Source: Klebsormidium nitens
Taxonomy: Eukaryota; Streptophyta; Klebsormidiophyceae; Klebsormidiales; Klebsormidiaceae
Assembly (NCBI GenBank): GCA_000708835.1
Contig: DF236997.1
Coordinates: forward strand, 196,736 to 260,735
Direction of reading: 5' to 3'
DNA: 64,000 nucleotides
A program made the position numbers and the translations under genes. Shown piece after piece: positions 23,254 through 35,818 of this stretch; position 1 is the stretch's first letter, and every line of letters begins with the position of its first letter. The notes below the pieces were generated by a model. That model made no database searches and was not told the origin of the DNA. It saw nothing but the letters and a program-made list of their open reading frames with translations.

Positions 23254-26200
23254 ATGGCCGCACCAACTTGCGGCCTGAGGGCAGCGCTCTGTTTAGCGGT
23301 GGCATTGCTTCTTTCCTCCAATGCTGTGGCGACCAACATTTTGTTGTTTACAAGGCAGGCAGGGGAAAAGCACGAGGCAGTGGTTGAGGCCATTACAGCT
23401 TTGACTGTTGAGGGTCTCAAGAGGGGGTGGACAGTGGTGGATTCAAACGATAGCTCGATATTCACGCCAGACAAACTGCGAGGATATGATAGTGTTGTCT
23501 TCCTGCTCACAAGTGGGAATGTCCTTGAGCAAGCCGAACAGCGAGAGGCGCTGAAGGCGTACGTCAATGAGGGGGGTAGTTTCGTTGGTGTTCACTCCGC
23601 AGCGGACACTCTCGCAGACTGGGACTGGTTTGGGGAATTGCTGGGGGCACGGTATCTCAATAGCCCCTCTGACAAGGATCAGCAGGCCACAGTCATCGTC
23701 AGTGACAGGTATTGCGCGCCTGCTGGTTGTCCAGATCTATATCAGCGCTTCATGTTGCATACTGGTTTGTAGTCCCTTTCTTGTGAGGTCCACGAGGTAG
23801 AGTCGTGCTTTTCGAGAGTACTTTCAAGCAGTCTGGCCAATCTACATGTTCAAGCTCAAGCTCTGTGGGGTCCCAGAGTGGTTCGCCATCATCGTTTCCC
23901 TGATTGAAACACTGAAGCTTTCTCTCTTTGCAAGTTTGCACCACCAGAGCTTCTTTAGAAAGCAATCAGTGATCGCCTTTCTCTGAAATTGTCTGGCTAA
24001 GGCTGGTTCCGCTTCATGCTGGTTCAACTAGTTTTTACATGGTGCTTGAGCTGTCCTTAGACTCTGCCCGGTTATTTTTCTGGCCAATGACTGACGTCAT
24101 ACTACTGAAGGAGTGGTGTCACAATCACTGGTCTTGCTTTGGCATGTTACAGCAAAGGGGTGGTTCAGTCACTTAACATACTTGACCAGTAATCTTAAGG
24201 TACCCCGTTGGAAAGGCACCAGCTTTGACGTTAAACACGTTCCTTGTGAGCCACGGCACTTTAAACAAGGCGCCAACTATGAAATGTTACTCTGAAATCT
24301 CTCTCAAGGTGAGCGCAATCTGCGCTTTTGCAGACAACATGTCGCAATCTATTACTATAGGGAAGGGCTATGAAGATAATTAATTGATCCTTCTACAACC
24401 AGTATTGAAACCACTGTCGCTCGTGTCTCAATCATTTTGAAGGTGAAAGCTGACTCCCATGACTCAACACCCTGCACATTTCAGGTCCGAAGTTGACCTA
24501 TTCTTTCGAGCCAGCATTCACGACAAGCCGCCAAGAACTGAGGCTTGGTTTCCCGTGCAGATTTCACCCTGCGTCCGCAATTCTCCCGGAGCGGTGGTCT
24601 GTAGCAGATGAGTGGCTTACATTCGACCACAACCCGGTGGGGAAGGTCCACGTGCTCGCACATGTTGATGAGAAGACGTACTTCCGGGATCAGCCGGACG
24701 GCAGCATGCACTTTGATCACCCCATCGCCTGGACGCACCGGTGAGCAACTGTTTATCAAGTTTCCTTGAAAGCAGGATGTTGCAATTCTTTGGCCAATGG
24801 TGAAGAACCCATGGGGGATTGAGAGCAGTGTCCTGAAAGGCCAACAGTACTCATATCAGTCAATTACATCATACCAGTCAGTCAATGCCAGTGTCGCTTG
24901 CGCTGGTCTGTCACACACGTATGTATACTATTGACTTCATCAACGCCCACATGCATGCATGATAGGCAATTATTTTCTGACTTGATTGATTGCAGAATCT
25001 GATATGTGTCTGCCTGATGATGAGTGATTGAATGTCAGGCCACTGGTTTGTTCTTGGGGCAGTGCCCCCCTGTCATCCTGGACATTTAGCCTGCAGCTCC
25101 ACAAAATCAGCCAGTTGGGCCCAGTTGGGGTCCTTCTCCAGACGTTGAGATGCCATCCGAGTGCAACTGCCGTTACTTGAGTGCAATTTAGCACTGGGAC
25201 AGGTGGTGCAGTGAAGAAGTTTACCGTGCGTGCCCCACAGGATGCAGGAGATGTACCCTGTTAATCAGAGGTTCAACTTTTGAAAGTTGTAGGTTGCCTT
25301 ACCCTCAACAGGATGTTCCACATTACCTCCCTTCTCTCCATTTTTGTCTCCATTAAGATATGTTTGAAAGATTGTGAAGAATTGAAGTCAGGAAGCTGAT
25401 CTCCCCCTATTCACCTCTCTCGATACTCCCAACTCTACATCCTCTCGCTTGCTTGAATCTGAACTGTCAAACCTTTCCTCTTGCAGGCCGCTCGCCTCTC
25501 GCGCTTTCTACACCGCCCTTGGCCATAGCTCGGTGGCCTGGGCAGACCCCTTGCTGGTGGATCATGTCATTGGGGGGATTGCCTGGGCTGCTCAAGCAGA
25601 GATGGCCCACCCCCCCAGTGCTGTGCGCGACACCCGTGCGCGCATATTGTGCGAGAAGCATGAGCAGGAAATGCAAGCGCAGAAAAAGCAGAGGGAGAGC
25701 CGGTTCCTTGCCGAGGACGACGGCGCTGCGGGGCTTGACACCAGTTTCCAGAAGGACGCGCTCTACAGCTTCAATCAGGGCGAGCAGGTTGGTGCTGAGG
25801 GGCTTCAATTTTCAACTGTGCGCTCATGTTGGAAACTTCTACCAGCTTCATGTAGAGGATTGAAATTCATGTGTGTTCATTTACTTCCAGAGGTTGTTGC
25901 CTCCTCTGATTTTTGTGGTGCCTTGCGGTGCGCACCTTTTGTGATCTTTGATTGACAGCTAAGAATGTGGTGTTCTTTTGGGTGAACCAGGCAGTGGAAT
26001 AAAGTAATCAGACTCAGTCAAAGGCAGAGTCAAGGAGACGAAGACTGGTTTATGTTGGACGTACGCCCCCATCCTGTCAAGTAGGCACAGTACATTTGTT
26101 GTTCCGGTTTCGGTCCTCTGCTGGCCAAGAGCACCTTTTGATCGCAACATAGATGCCAACCTTGGCATCAGATGACTGAACCTTGTGTCCTATCTGCAGC

Positions 26201-29200
26201 CCATGAATCTGGCTGTCCTCCCTGATGGACGCGTCCTCTTGGTTGTCCGCAACGGGGCCCTCCTGCTCTACAAACCGGATGTGAACACGGTCGTGCTGTG
26301 TAAGTCGTCTCTTCCTTGATAATCTGGTTTGATATACAAGCCCGACTCGGCCTTGAAGTCCTGCCAGAAGTCCTGCCAAGATGCTCAATTGGTTCTTTAT
26401 TTTTCTCTTCTCCCGTTGGAATTCTGACATCCCTCTGCTTGTGTCCGGATGTTCAACGTTGTTCCGGTTTCCTTTGAGATCCGAGCTTGACATGAAAACA
26501 CAGTGTGTAAAAGTCCGTGTGTAAGATTTCAAATGAATAACCTGGCCCTTTGCTATACGTTGTGATGTTTAGATGTATGGTGAAAAGCGGCTCGCAGCCA
26601 GACGAGTCACTCAGAGAACTATCTGGACATCCGCCTTTTCGTAAGCAATCAGGAAAACGGGAGCCGGGAACCTCACCAACGAGGATGGGCGTCTTTAAGA
26701 CGTTTGAACAAGCTTCGACGCACGTGGCTCCTTGTCCTGCGAAAATGTATCCGACTTTTCACCCTGGGAATGCTCCAGTGTAAGTGGCAGCTTTGTATGG
26801 CGAAGGATCTCCGACCATTTATTTTATGCCCTTCTCCCACAGGTGGTCGCTGGAACGTGACCAACAGCAACGAGGATGGGCTGCTGGGCGTGGCGGTGGA
26901 CCCCAACTTCGCCAGCAACGGCTTCCTGTACGTCTATTACTCACCGATTGCGCTCGTCAATCCGACGCAAAACGTGCTCTCGCGGTACACGATGCGTGGG
27001 GACGAGGTGGACCTTACGACTGAAGTACGCATGATCTCAATCAGGACCCAGGTGAGGACTGCTGGCCGGTTCCTCGGTGTCGTGTTCAAAAGCTGATTCG
27101 TTGGCTCGATTGGAGATGGTTGCACTGGCGGCCTTTGAAGGTCTTTACTTGGATCCCGGAACATTTTTTCTTTGCTTATGTAGCTTGTGTGATTGGGCTG
27201 GATAAGCGAATGGCTCGTTTATCCATTGCCCCTCAGTAAAACTCGTACCACCTTTCTCTGGTGGATTTTCCCGAGTGATCTGTGTAGTTTTCCACGCATG
27301 CGTGGTCAAGTCCAGTAGAGTGCGCGCCTGTGATTCGCCTGTCGGTTGGACAAACAACACCGAAAAGCGACAATAGTCCGTTCCGCTCGGAGTACTGGGA
27401 GTACGTACGGACACCCTAGGAACAGCGGCTTCTGAATGAGGGCTCATGTTCGCTGCTTGTAGGGTTGATGTCGGTCGGCGTGATTAGCCGCGCTTCGGTT
27501 TAGTTGTCACTGTGTGAGTGGGGTCTCTTTCTGCGCACTGGAGGCGAAGCCTACCATCGGTTTGCAGTTCCTTGCACTTAGAAATTTGTCTCTTGTGCAG
27601 CGCCTGGCCTGCTGCCACAGCGGAGGCAATGTCAAGTTTGATACGGCCGGAAACCTCATCCTCAGCGTGGGGGACAATACCTACCAAATGTGAGCCGCTC
27701 CTAGCTGTCAGAAACTTCGTGCCTGTTGTTATTTTTGTTTGATTGTTGATGCCTGATCTTCGAATCTGAATCGGCGGTGCAAGCAGGCAGTGCATCTGCG
27801 TTCTGCATGGTGACTTGTTTGTATGGACGCGTCTCCAGGGTTTTCAGCCAACTCAGACACATACACTGCGGAAACAAAGCCTGTCGAAGTTCTGTAAAGT
27901 CAGCTCAGGGCCCCATAAGAGATAAAGTTCAAAATTACTTGTACTTTTGCGACTGGCTGGGGTAAGGATGCACGGCTGCTAATCAGGAAGGAGGCGGCCC
28001 CTGTGCACGAAGAAGCCGAACTTGCGCGCCAGCCGCTCGTAGCTCGTTCTGAACCCAGGGTTGTATCCGTTCTGCTCGACAGAGGTTGGGCGCCCACGGA
28101 TGTCCGCCCCGGCTTCTCAGTGATGGACTCCCAGAAGAGTGCGGCCAATACGAACGACCTGCGGGGGAAGCTGCTGCGCATCACGCCGAACGGCACCAAC
28201 TATACCATCCCAGCAAACAACTTGTTCCAGGCAGATGCAACCCACAAGTAAGTCTCTGCTTTTGCTTCTACTTTTTGGTATTCAAATGACGGGCAAGTGG
28301 TTGATGGTGCTTCCTGCTGCTGGCTCAAAGTCGATCTTTACGCCTTCAAGGCAAAGTGACCCAGAGCAAAGTGACCTCAGACTTCTGCCCAGTTCTTGCC
28401 GGTGGGACTTGGACGGACTTCTGTGATGACGCATTTCTCCGTGCTGCCGTCCGTTTACAAACTCCTGAATACGCGCCTCCTCTCTTGCTGCTTCTGCACA
28501 GTGGAAGCCTGTGCCGTCAGAAGATGAAGGACGAGTCTTGTTCCGCTGTTCGCACTGTCATTCACATTCCTGGACACGCCTTGTAATTGAAGGTTCTTGG
28601 TTCATCTACGTCCCACCAACAAAATAATGATACTTGCAAGTAGGAAGTTTGGAACTTAACTTGCCTTCTTCTCACCCGCAGGGGCGAGATCTACGCAATG
28701 GGCCTGCGCAATCCGTTCCGCTTTGCGGTGGACCCGCTAACCAACGACGTTTGGTGGGGGGAGATCGGGCCCGACGAGCTTGCCACCGACCCAACGAGGG
28801 GACCCATTGGCATGGACGAGATCAACAAGGTCAAGTACAACGACCCCGGGAATTACGGCTGGCCCTACTGCCTAGGGCCCAACATGCCGTACGTAAAGTT
28901 CGACTACGTCAAGCAAGCCACTCTGAATGTTCCGTACGATTGCGCAAACCCGGAGAACGACTCGCCCAATAACACGGGGCAGAAGACAGGTGAGGCGAGC
29001 TGGGGTGGTCCAGAGGACGAGAATCGTTTACCTGCTAGTGCACTGCGCTAATAATGGATTCTAAATCTTGAGCAGCAGGCTATATACCAATGACAGCGTT
29101 CAAAACCCCTGCAGAATTGTAGGCGCCTCGTTTCCTGCAGTTAAAGCATTTTTTACGAAAGCTTCTAGATACAGTCGTTTTTGCTGGGAGTGTATGCACC

Positions 29201-32200
29201 GCTTCTTGAGGCCTCAACATACCAAGCGCTTTCCTTCTCTCCCCATCTCTTGTCCCTGTCACTGTCTTCTTATCCGCCCACCTTCTTCTGTGCCCCAGGG
29301 CTGCCCCCCTCGCGCGCGGCCATTGCGTACTACACCTACAACAACAGCACGGACTTCCCCCAGTTCAACCCGGACGACACGTCTAAAGTGCTGGGCCGCG
29401 CCGCCATCGCGCCCTTCTTCTACCGCTACGGCGTGAGCGTCAACGCGAGCGCGCCCTACGCCCTGCCGCAATACTATGACAACTCGCTCTTCTTCTTTGA
29501 CTGGTTCCGGTGAGTCAAACAAAACCTGCTTTTGATTCAGAGTGGCTGATTGGTTTGGAAGTTTGGTCTCCCCAGTCTTTGTTCAATTTCATGCGGTAGC
29601 AATCATGGTGATCATGATCGTTTTTCAAATGTTCAGACTGCCTCAGACTTCCTCGCTGCATTACAAGTCTAGTGTAGATCTTGGTTTGTCACCTGTCTGA
29701 AAGCTTGTACTCAAGTAACTCTGTGTGAACACGACTGTTGTCTTCTTTCGGCCCTGTTACAAACGCAGCGTTCTGCTCCCTCTGCAGGGACTATGCGCGG
29801 CTGCTCAAGATGGACAGCAACGGCACGCTGCTGAGCATCACCAAGCTGTGGCCGACCTTCTCCTGGAAGTCCGTCATGGACATGGCGATCGCACCCGACG
29901 GCTCACTCTACATCATTGAGTTCGGGGACGGCTTCAACCTGATCGGCGCGCAGCTAAGCCGCATGCGCTACCTGGGCGCGCCAAACCCCATCAGTTGCCA
30001 GGTGGCAGCGACATCTACCTCGGGGCAGGCGCCGCTCACGGTCAAGTTCTCCACAGACGGCACCACGTCCAGGTGAGCGGCAAAGCGGGGGAACGAATGA
30101 ATTTCTCGGTGAATGTTCGAGTGAATGTTCGAGTGAAGAGTTCGTGGTCGTTTGGGGCGCCTAGTCGGAGAACCGGTGCTTCTGATGCTTCTGATGCAGT
30201 GGAATGTGCTTTGCGCCTATTTGTAACAGGGGGCTTGGGTCAATAACAAAAACCCAAAAACAAAAAGGGTCGCGAAAGTATAGATTATAGGGAGGACGAC
30301 ACGTCACGCATTTGCGAAGGCTGTTTTCAGAAGCGAACCGCAAAGATGCGGTTGAGCTGCTTCGAGTCATTAAACCTTTTCCCTAGCCCTTCAGGTCCCT
30401 GATAGTAGGTCTTGGCTTCTAAGCCTGACAATTCTCATTTGCAGCGACGGGCTTCCGCTGACGTACTTCTGGGACTTCACCTCCAACGGGACCGTCGGCG
30501 CCACCAGCGCGAACCCGACGCACACGTACATGCGAGAGGGCGTCGCGGTCGCGACGCTAACGCTCAAGTCGTCGAAAGCGACAAAGTCGTGCACGGTGCC
30601 CATCGACGTGGCGTCCAGCCTCAACAGCCCGCCGCAGGTCACAGTGGATTATCCGTTCGAGGGGGGCATCTACACCTGGGGCGACGTGATCGACTTCTCG
30701 GTGAGCCTCCATTGACTTCGGTTCCGACCTTAGCTCCGTATCAAGACTCAGGATTGCATGTGAGAAGCGCTTTGATTTTTTACCGCTTCAGGGAATGCCG
30801 TGAAAATCGTATACATCTAGTCGGAAGCTTCGCTAGTGCCGTTGCTGAGGAGCAAACGCGACGTGCATCTTTATCAACCTTCTTTCCTGCTTCGTCGAGG
30901 AGCGGATACAGATAGGCAGTCTTTAGCGGCCTCCTCCTGTACCCTGATGCGATTCTGGATGGGCGCAGATCCAAACGGTGGAACCTCTCAAAATCCTAGT
31001 GGTAAAATCCTGTTCATCTCACCCTTTCCTACTCCTGTTCATCTCACCCTTTCCTCCCCCCCCCTCCCCAGGTGTCGGTGATTGACAAGGAGGACGGCAG
31101 CACAGCGGACGGCGGCATCCCGTGCTCCAATCTGCAGGTGACACCTGGCCTGGGCCACTGCCCCGGCCGTCTGGCGCCCTGCCACGTGCACAACAGCATT
31201 GCCAACTACGCGTGCAACGGCACCTTCGGGCCAGTCGAGGACGAGCACTCGTGGGAGAAGTTCTACTACTTCGTGCAGGCGCTCTACCCCGACCGGTAAG
31301 CACCCACCGGAGGCGGTTTCTAGATTGCGGCCTTCGCGTCCATGAGCAGGTCCTCAGTTGGGAGACTTCCATTGCGTTTCCACTTTCTGCCAGTGGTTTT
31401 CCGCGCGTTCAACGCTGTCTGGGCTTTGTATGTTACGCGCTCTTGTGTCCAATCTGAGGTCTCTTCTTCTTGTTCCCGCTTCGTGTCTGGCGCAAGCGGA
31501 TGCCATGATTGTCTCGTGGTATCGTTCTGTATCGAGTCTTATTTGTCGACGGGGCTCCGTTTGTGGCCTGGGTTCTCTCAGCGGCAGAAGGAGCAACTAC
31601 ATGCGCTTGCAGTACTCAATAAAGTAAATCTTGAGAGGACCAGGTTTCTTGCCATTCGGTTTTGCCCTCGAAGCTGGGAACTTGCAACGTGTCAATCTCC
31701 GCATCCCCTTCGTCGACAATCTGACCGCAGTGTTTGCGTTTCTCTGGTGCAGCGGTGGTGCCAACGGCTCCGCCCCCATGATCGGGCTTACGTTTGCCCA
31801 GCTGAAGCCGTCCGTCTGGCAGTTGGAGTTCTTCGATGGCTCGGTAAGCACTGCTGCCATTTGCAACCCTGTCATCTGACATCATTCAGGAAAAGGGTGC
31901 ACACCGTCTAAGCATGGTCTTCTTCACTGAAATCTGTGTCTACGCCGCGTTTTGTGGCGTGGCCAGAACAAAATGCAAATGCATCGGGCCTTTCCAACTT
32001 GCAGTGGGCGGAGGTAAAAGGAGCCTTTGACATTGCCCTTGCATACCATATTCTCCTGGCTGTCTGTTTAGCCCATCTGCTAATGTGTCCCCTTCTACCC
32101 AATCTGCAGGTTGAAAGCCCCGTCTGCTGACGTGCCCTCTTGACTTCAAAGTTAGAGCGTAGGATGGACCCAATTCCGGAGGAGTTCAAAGCCCCGTCTG

Positions 32201-34412
32201 CTGATGTGTCCTCTTGACTTGTTTCTAATCTGGACCCCATCTTGCAGAGTTCCAACGCCACGGGGGCTACCCAGACGACCAAGGACACGATCGGGGGTGG
32301 CCTGGACGTGTACGGGTTGAACGACGGCGACTGGCTGCGGTACGACAACTTCAACATGCTCAACATCGACAGCATCACCTTCCGGGGTTACAGGTATGGC
32401 CCCTTCTCTGCGATCGGCCAACGTCTGCTCTAATAACTTTGTCGTTGGAGGATGAGTTTGAAGCTGCACGGGGTTAGAGACGATCGCTGAAAGGCAGGAA
32501 TCAAAATAGGTCGGTGGAGCGATCCTTTGAGCCCGAAAGAGACCGTGAAGAGCTTTGGTTTCGCTGACTCCAAAAGGCACTGCCTGCCCGGATCCGTGGA
32601 GATTCCGTCCCTAATACGTAGCTGAAGCTAGCGCCGAAGATTTATTCCCTCTTGACCATAGCTGCTCAGGCATATTATATCAAGGCAGTGTCCCCTATGA
32701 GACACAACACGTGTTCCTGCTTCGATCCCCCTGTTACGGTCCCGCCGATTCCCTAGAGCCTCTGCTTACCTTTCTGCAGCGCCTCTGGCGGTGCGTTCAT
32801 CGACGTGCGGATTGGGTCGCCAACCGGGCGCATCATCGCCACTGTGCCCATTGCTGCAACCGGGGCGGGAACATACACTGACTTCCAAGTGCCTATCCAG
32901 GACACCAACCAGTGGTTCATGGTAAGGCCGGACGGGCTTTAATCTGGGCTCTCGCATTGGCGTTGAAAGTGGCACAGGGTTTTGACCCATGTGCATCTTG
33001 TCGTAACGTATCCGCTTCGGCACGACTTATTTCGAGTCGCTGTTGCATTTGACCAATGAACCAACGGGCAGCTATGCAAGAACTGCTCGTCAATAAATCC
33101 TGACATTGTTTTCCGCTGTTTAGCAGCCATTCTTCGCGAAGCACCGAAATCAGCGGGCTTCCACCTCAGCATCGGCAGCCTCCTTCCCGGAGATCCGCTT
33201 GCTTCTCGCAAATTGCTTCCCGTAAAGTTTAGAGACTCAACTCTGACTCCAAAGTTCCGTGCCCACGTGTAGGTGGACATGCAGTCCGCGTGGACCATCT
33301 CCTGGTTGCAGCTAGACCCCGGGCAGTGGGCGACCGACTACCTGCGGGGCTACGCCGTCTTTGCGTCGCTCGACAACTCCACCTGGGGCACACCCATCAT
33401 GCCTCTGGCCACGGTACGAACCACGCGTCCGAGCAAGAGTTTCGTCTCCTTGCTGGGGCTTTACAGGACGTTAGATGGTTCAAGAGGAAGAAAATCTTTT
33501 CGAAGGCATGCGGGGCATAAGAAGCCCTTGTTGAGCGTCTTCTTTCAGTGTTCTCATTCTTTGGACTGTGTCTTTCTATACAGTCTGGGACGCAATGGCA
33601 GTGTGGCTAGCAGAATTCAGTGACGTCTTGCATGGTCGTTGTTGTGGCAAGCACGCCGAGCAAGCACTGCTGAAGTGTGCCTTCTGGTTGTTCTGTGAAG
33701 TACTTCGAAGTGACAAGATGTCGAGGGGTGCCAAAAGCTTGAGCGCCTCATTGACTACGCCTCTTGGTCAACTTCTTGTCGGTTGCTGCCTATGCTGACA
33801 GATCCAGTCAGGTTTTGTTTGACGTCAGGTGTCGATCCAGCAAACCGTCTCAATCGTGACAGTCATGTGGATGATGGAAGATACGGCGTACAGGCGTTTC
33901 TGAAAGCAACGATCACTTGGACGCGTCCACAAGTTAATAGATTGCTTCGCTTCTGACAGGGTAACCCTCCGCCATACACTCTCACCAACGGGACTGTGGC
34001 GAAAAATTTCACGGGTGTCATCAACATCACGCTCAATCCCCCCGTCAGCGCCCGGTTCATCAAAATCATCAACATCGGGCCCGCAGCCAATACGTCGTGG
34101 TGGTCAGTCGCCGAGTTGCGCGCATTTGATGACAAGAATGTGAGCCTAGGAACCGCAAAGTGGGTCGCAACAGCGTCGTCGCAAGCGTCGGACACGCCAC
34201 CTCAGCAGGCTTTGGATGGCAACATAACGAGCCGGTGGGCCACCGGGGAGTCCCAACGGCCGGGGAATGTGACCTTGTATACCACATTTAGATCGGCGGT
34301 TGCGGGCGCCAAGAATCTGTTCGTCCTAAATTATATGACCTTCAACGGTCAAGGAATAAGCACGACGCCCCATGAGAAGGGAGTTCCGCCACCAGTCAGC
34401 ACACAGTATTAG
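23254..34412 (+). CDS. Secreted ThuA - quinoprotein sugar dehydrogenase - PKD - CBM6 - F5/8C protein
   Basis: Exons: 23254-23708, 24561-24740, 25487-25787, 26200-26299, 26843-27024, 27601-27689, 28083-28247, 28682-28989, 29299-29509, 29788-30072, 30445-30700, 31072-31295, 31753-31843, 32248-32393, 32780-32921, 33273-33413, 33960-34412; 3729 nt, 1242 residues. A signal peptide ([16 protein letters not shown]) comes first, then a ThuA domain to about residue 260 ([29 protein letters not shown]). The glucose/sorbosone dehydrogenase propeller follows: [61 protein letters not shown] and [17 protein letters not shown], the last two lining the PQQ site in relatives. Next are a PKD domain ([11 protein letters not shown]), a CBM6-like module ([23 protein letters not shown]) and discoidin-like segments. 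A second F5/8C repeat ([20 protein letters not shown]) ends early. The likely role is extracellular polysaccharide binding and sugar oxidation, by inference from the domains. Every junction is GT-AG with matched phase; the donor at 25788 (GTTGGT) is the weakest. Confidence 0.85.
31008..31055 (+). repeat. Tandem 23-bp duplication in a polypyrimidine tract
   Basis: TCCTGTTCATCTCACCCTTT plus CCT occurs at 31008-31030 and again at 31033-31055, 25 bp apart. It lies immediately upstream of the C-run and AG acceptor of the exon starting at 31072. It lengthens the pyrimidine tract of that 3' splice site. Confidence 0.8.
32112..32220 (+). repeat. Intronic 35-bp direct repeat in the sugar dehydrogenase gene
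   Basis: A 35-bp unit with core AAAGCCCCGTCTGCTGA occurs at 32112-32146 and 32186-32220, period 74 bp, with only a few differences. A weaker third relative (CCCATCTGCTAATGTGTCC) lies about 40 bp upstream. The first copy directly follows a decoy acceptor (AATCTGCAG), and the true acceptor at 32247 follows the second. Confidence 0.75.
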
Positions 34413-35818
34413 AGTTCAAGACGTTGTATGAGGTCGTAATCTAGTCGTCGGTATATTCATTCAATTGACTTTGAAGTCCAGTGTTACCTTTGTTAGTACC
34501 TTTTGCCCCTGTAAAAGTAGGAGATAGAAACAGTTCGGAGTAGGTTTTGTAGGATTGTGAACTGAAAGAGTGTTGATCTTGTCAAATCTGATGGATTTTG
34601 CCCGACGCCAGCGCATTGCTTGGGATTTGCAAAAGGTCTGGTGGAGCTTGCAGGAAAAGCATAATACAGTCCGAGTCAGATCGAAGTACCCATTGTATCG
34701 CATGTTGCAAAGCCCTTCCGAACACTGAGGCTTCACAATCAATGCAGTGAAGATCAGGATTAGAAAGTAAAGTTTTGGCAAATCATCGACTTTGATTGTG
34801 CTGGCCCTCAAGCTTAGCTTGTGGCAGACGTACCAGCTTGGCTGATGCGCGCATCATCGACGCGCAAGCGGAAAATGCGGAAGACTGCGCGCTGCATGAT
34901 GGCCTGTCATTCGCGCGCCGGCAGCTCTATACGCTGAAGCATCGACAGACTTACATGCAAGGGATGCACTTTATTTCGCCGTTCATAGGCCGGCTGCACC
35001 TGGTGAGGGAGCTTATTCAATATGGAGCCTTACAACAAATCGCGCCGGCCAGAGCTTTGATAATTGTCCAAGCGGCATGCGCGCTGCTGTGCAGCTAGTT
35101 AGTGTACAACAAGTCGACAAGTCGGAAAGGGCCCGCGCACATACTGAAGCAGGGGCCGCGTGTTGCATAATCATTTGTTGTATACAACGATTCGTAAAAC
35201 GCGCAGACTTTTTATCGACGGCATACAGCCCTCCATGTCACGGTTGCAGGCCATCCGGCGCTTGCATGCACAGCAGCGATTGGCTGGATGAGTCGCGAGG
35301 CGATCCGAGCACCGCACAGTCTCGAGTGCTTTCATCAGTCTTTCCAGTGCCGTGAAACTGGTCGACGTCAGTGTCAGGTTGATATGCATTTGATCAACAG
35401 CAGTGTCCTGGCAAATTACCGTACTGCCATTCGAATTCGCACCCCTAGGCCACGAATAATTAATTTCAAACTTTTTACGATTTCGCATCGACCAAACTGA
35501 TTTATTTTTAAATTCGTTTTGTCCCATTTTCCCTGCTAAAAGACCTGTTTTTGGCCTTGAAAAGTTTGTATCTGCATTTCAACTATTCGACCAGGCAGGA
35601 AATAATTTCTTAAATTTTTCGACCTGGCCTTGAGTAATTATTTTTTATGCGAATTCACAATGGCAGTACGGTAAGAGTCGCTGCATAATAGGTACTGCTG
35701 TCTTCGGAAGGCCTCCCAGCTGGAGTAGAGATTGTAGTCACTGTTGCACCACCCTTTCTTCTGCGTTAACTTCACTAAGGTTCCTTCTTGCGAAAAGCTT
35801 TCCTGGTCAACTTGAGCA
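34413..35818. other. Intergenic, no gene recognised
   Basis: Runs from the stop of the sugar dehydrogenase gene to the start of the glutathione S-transferase gene. It contains the 3' UTR of the former and the promoter of the latter. The A/T-rich stretch 35450-35660 has several poly-T runs. No coding signal was found. Confidence 0.45.
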
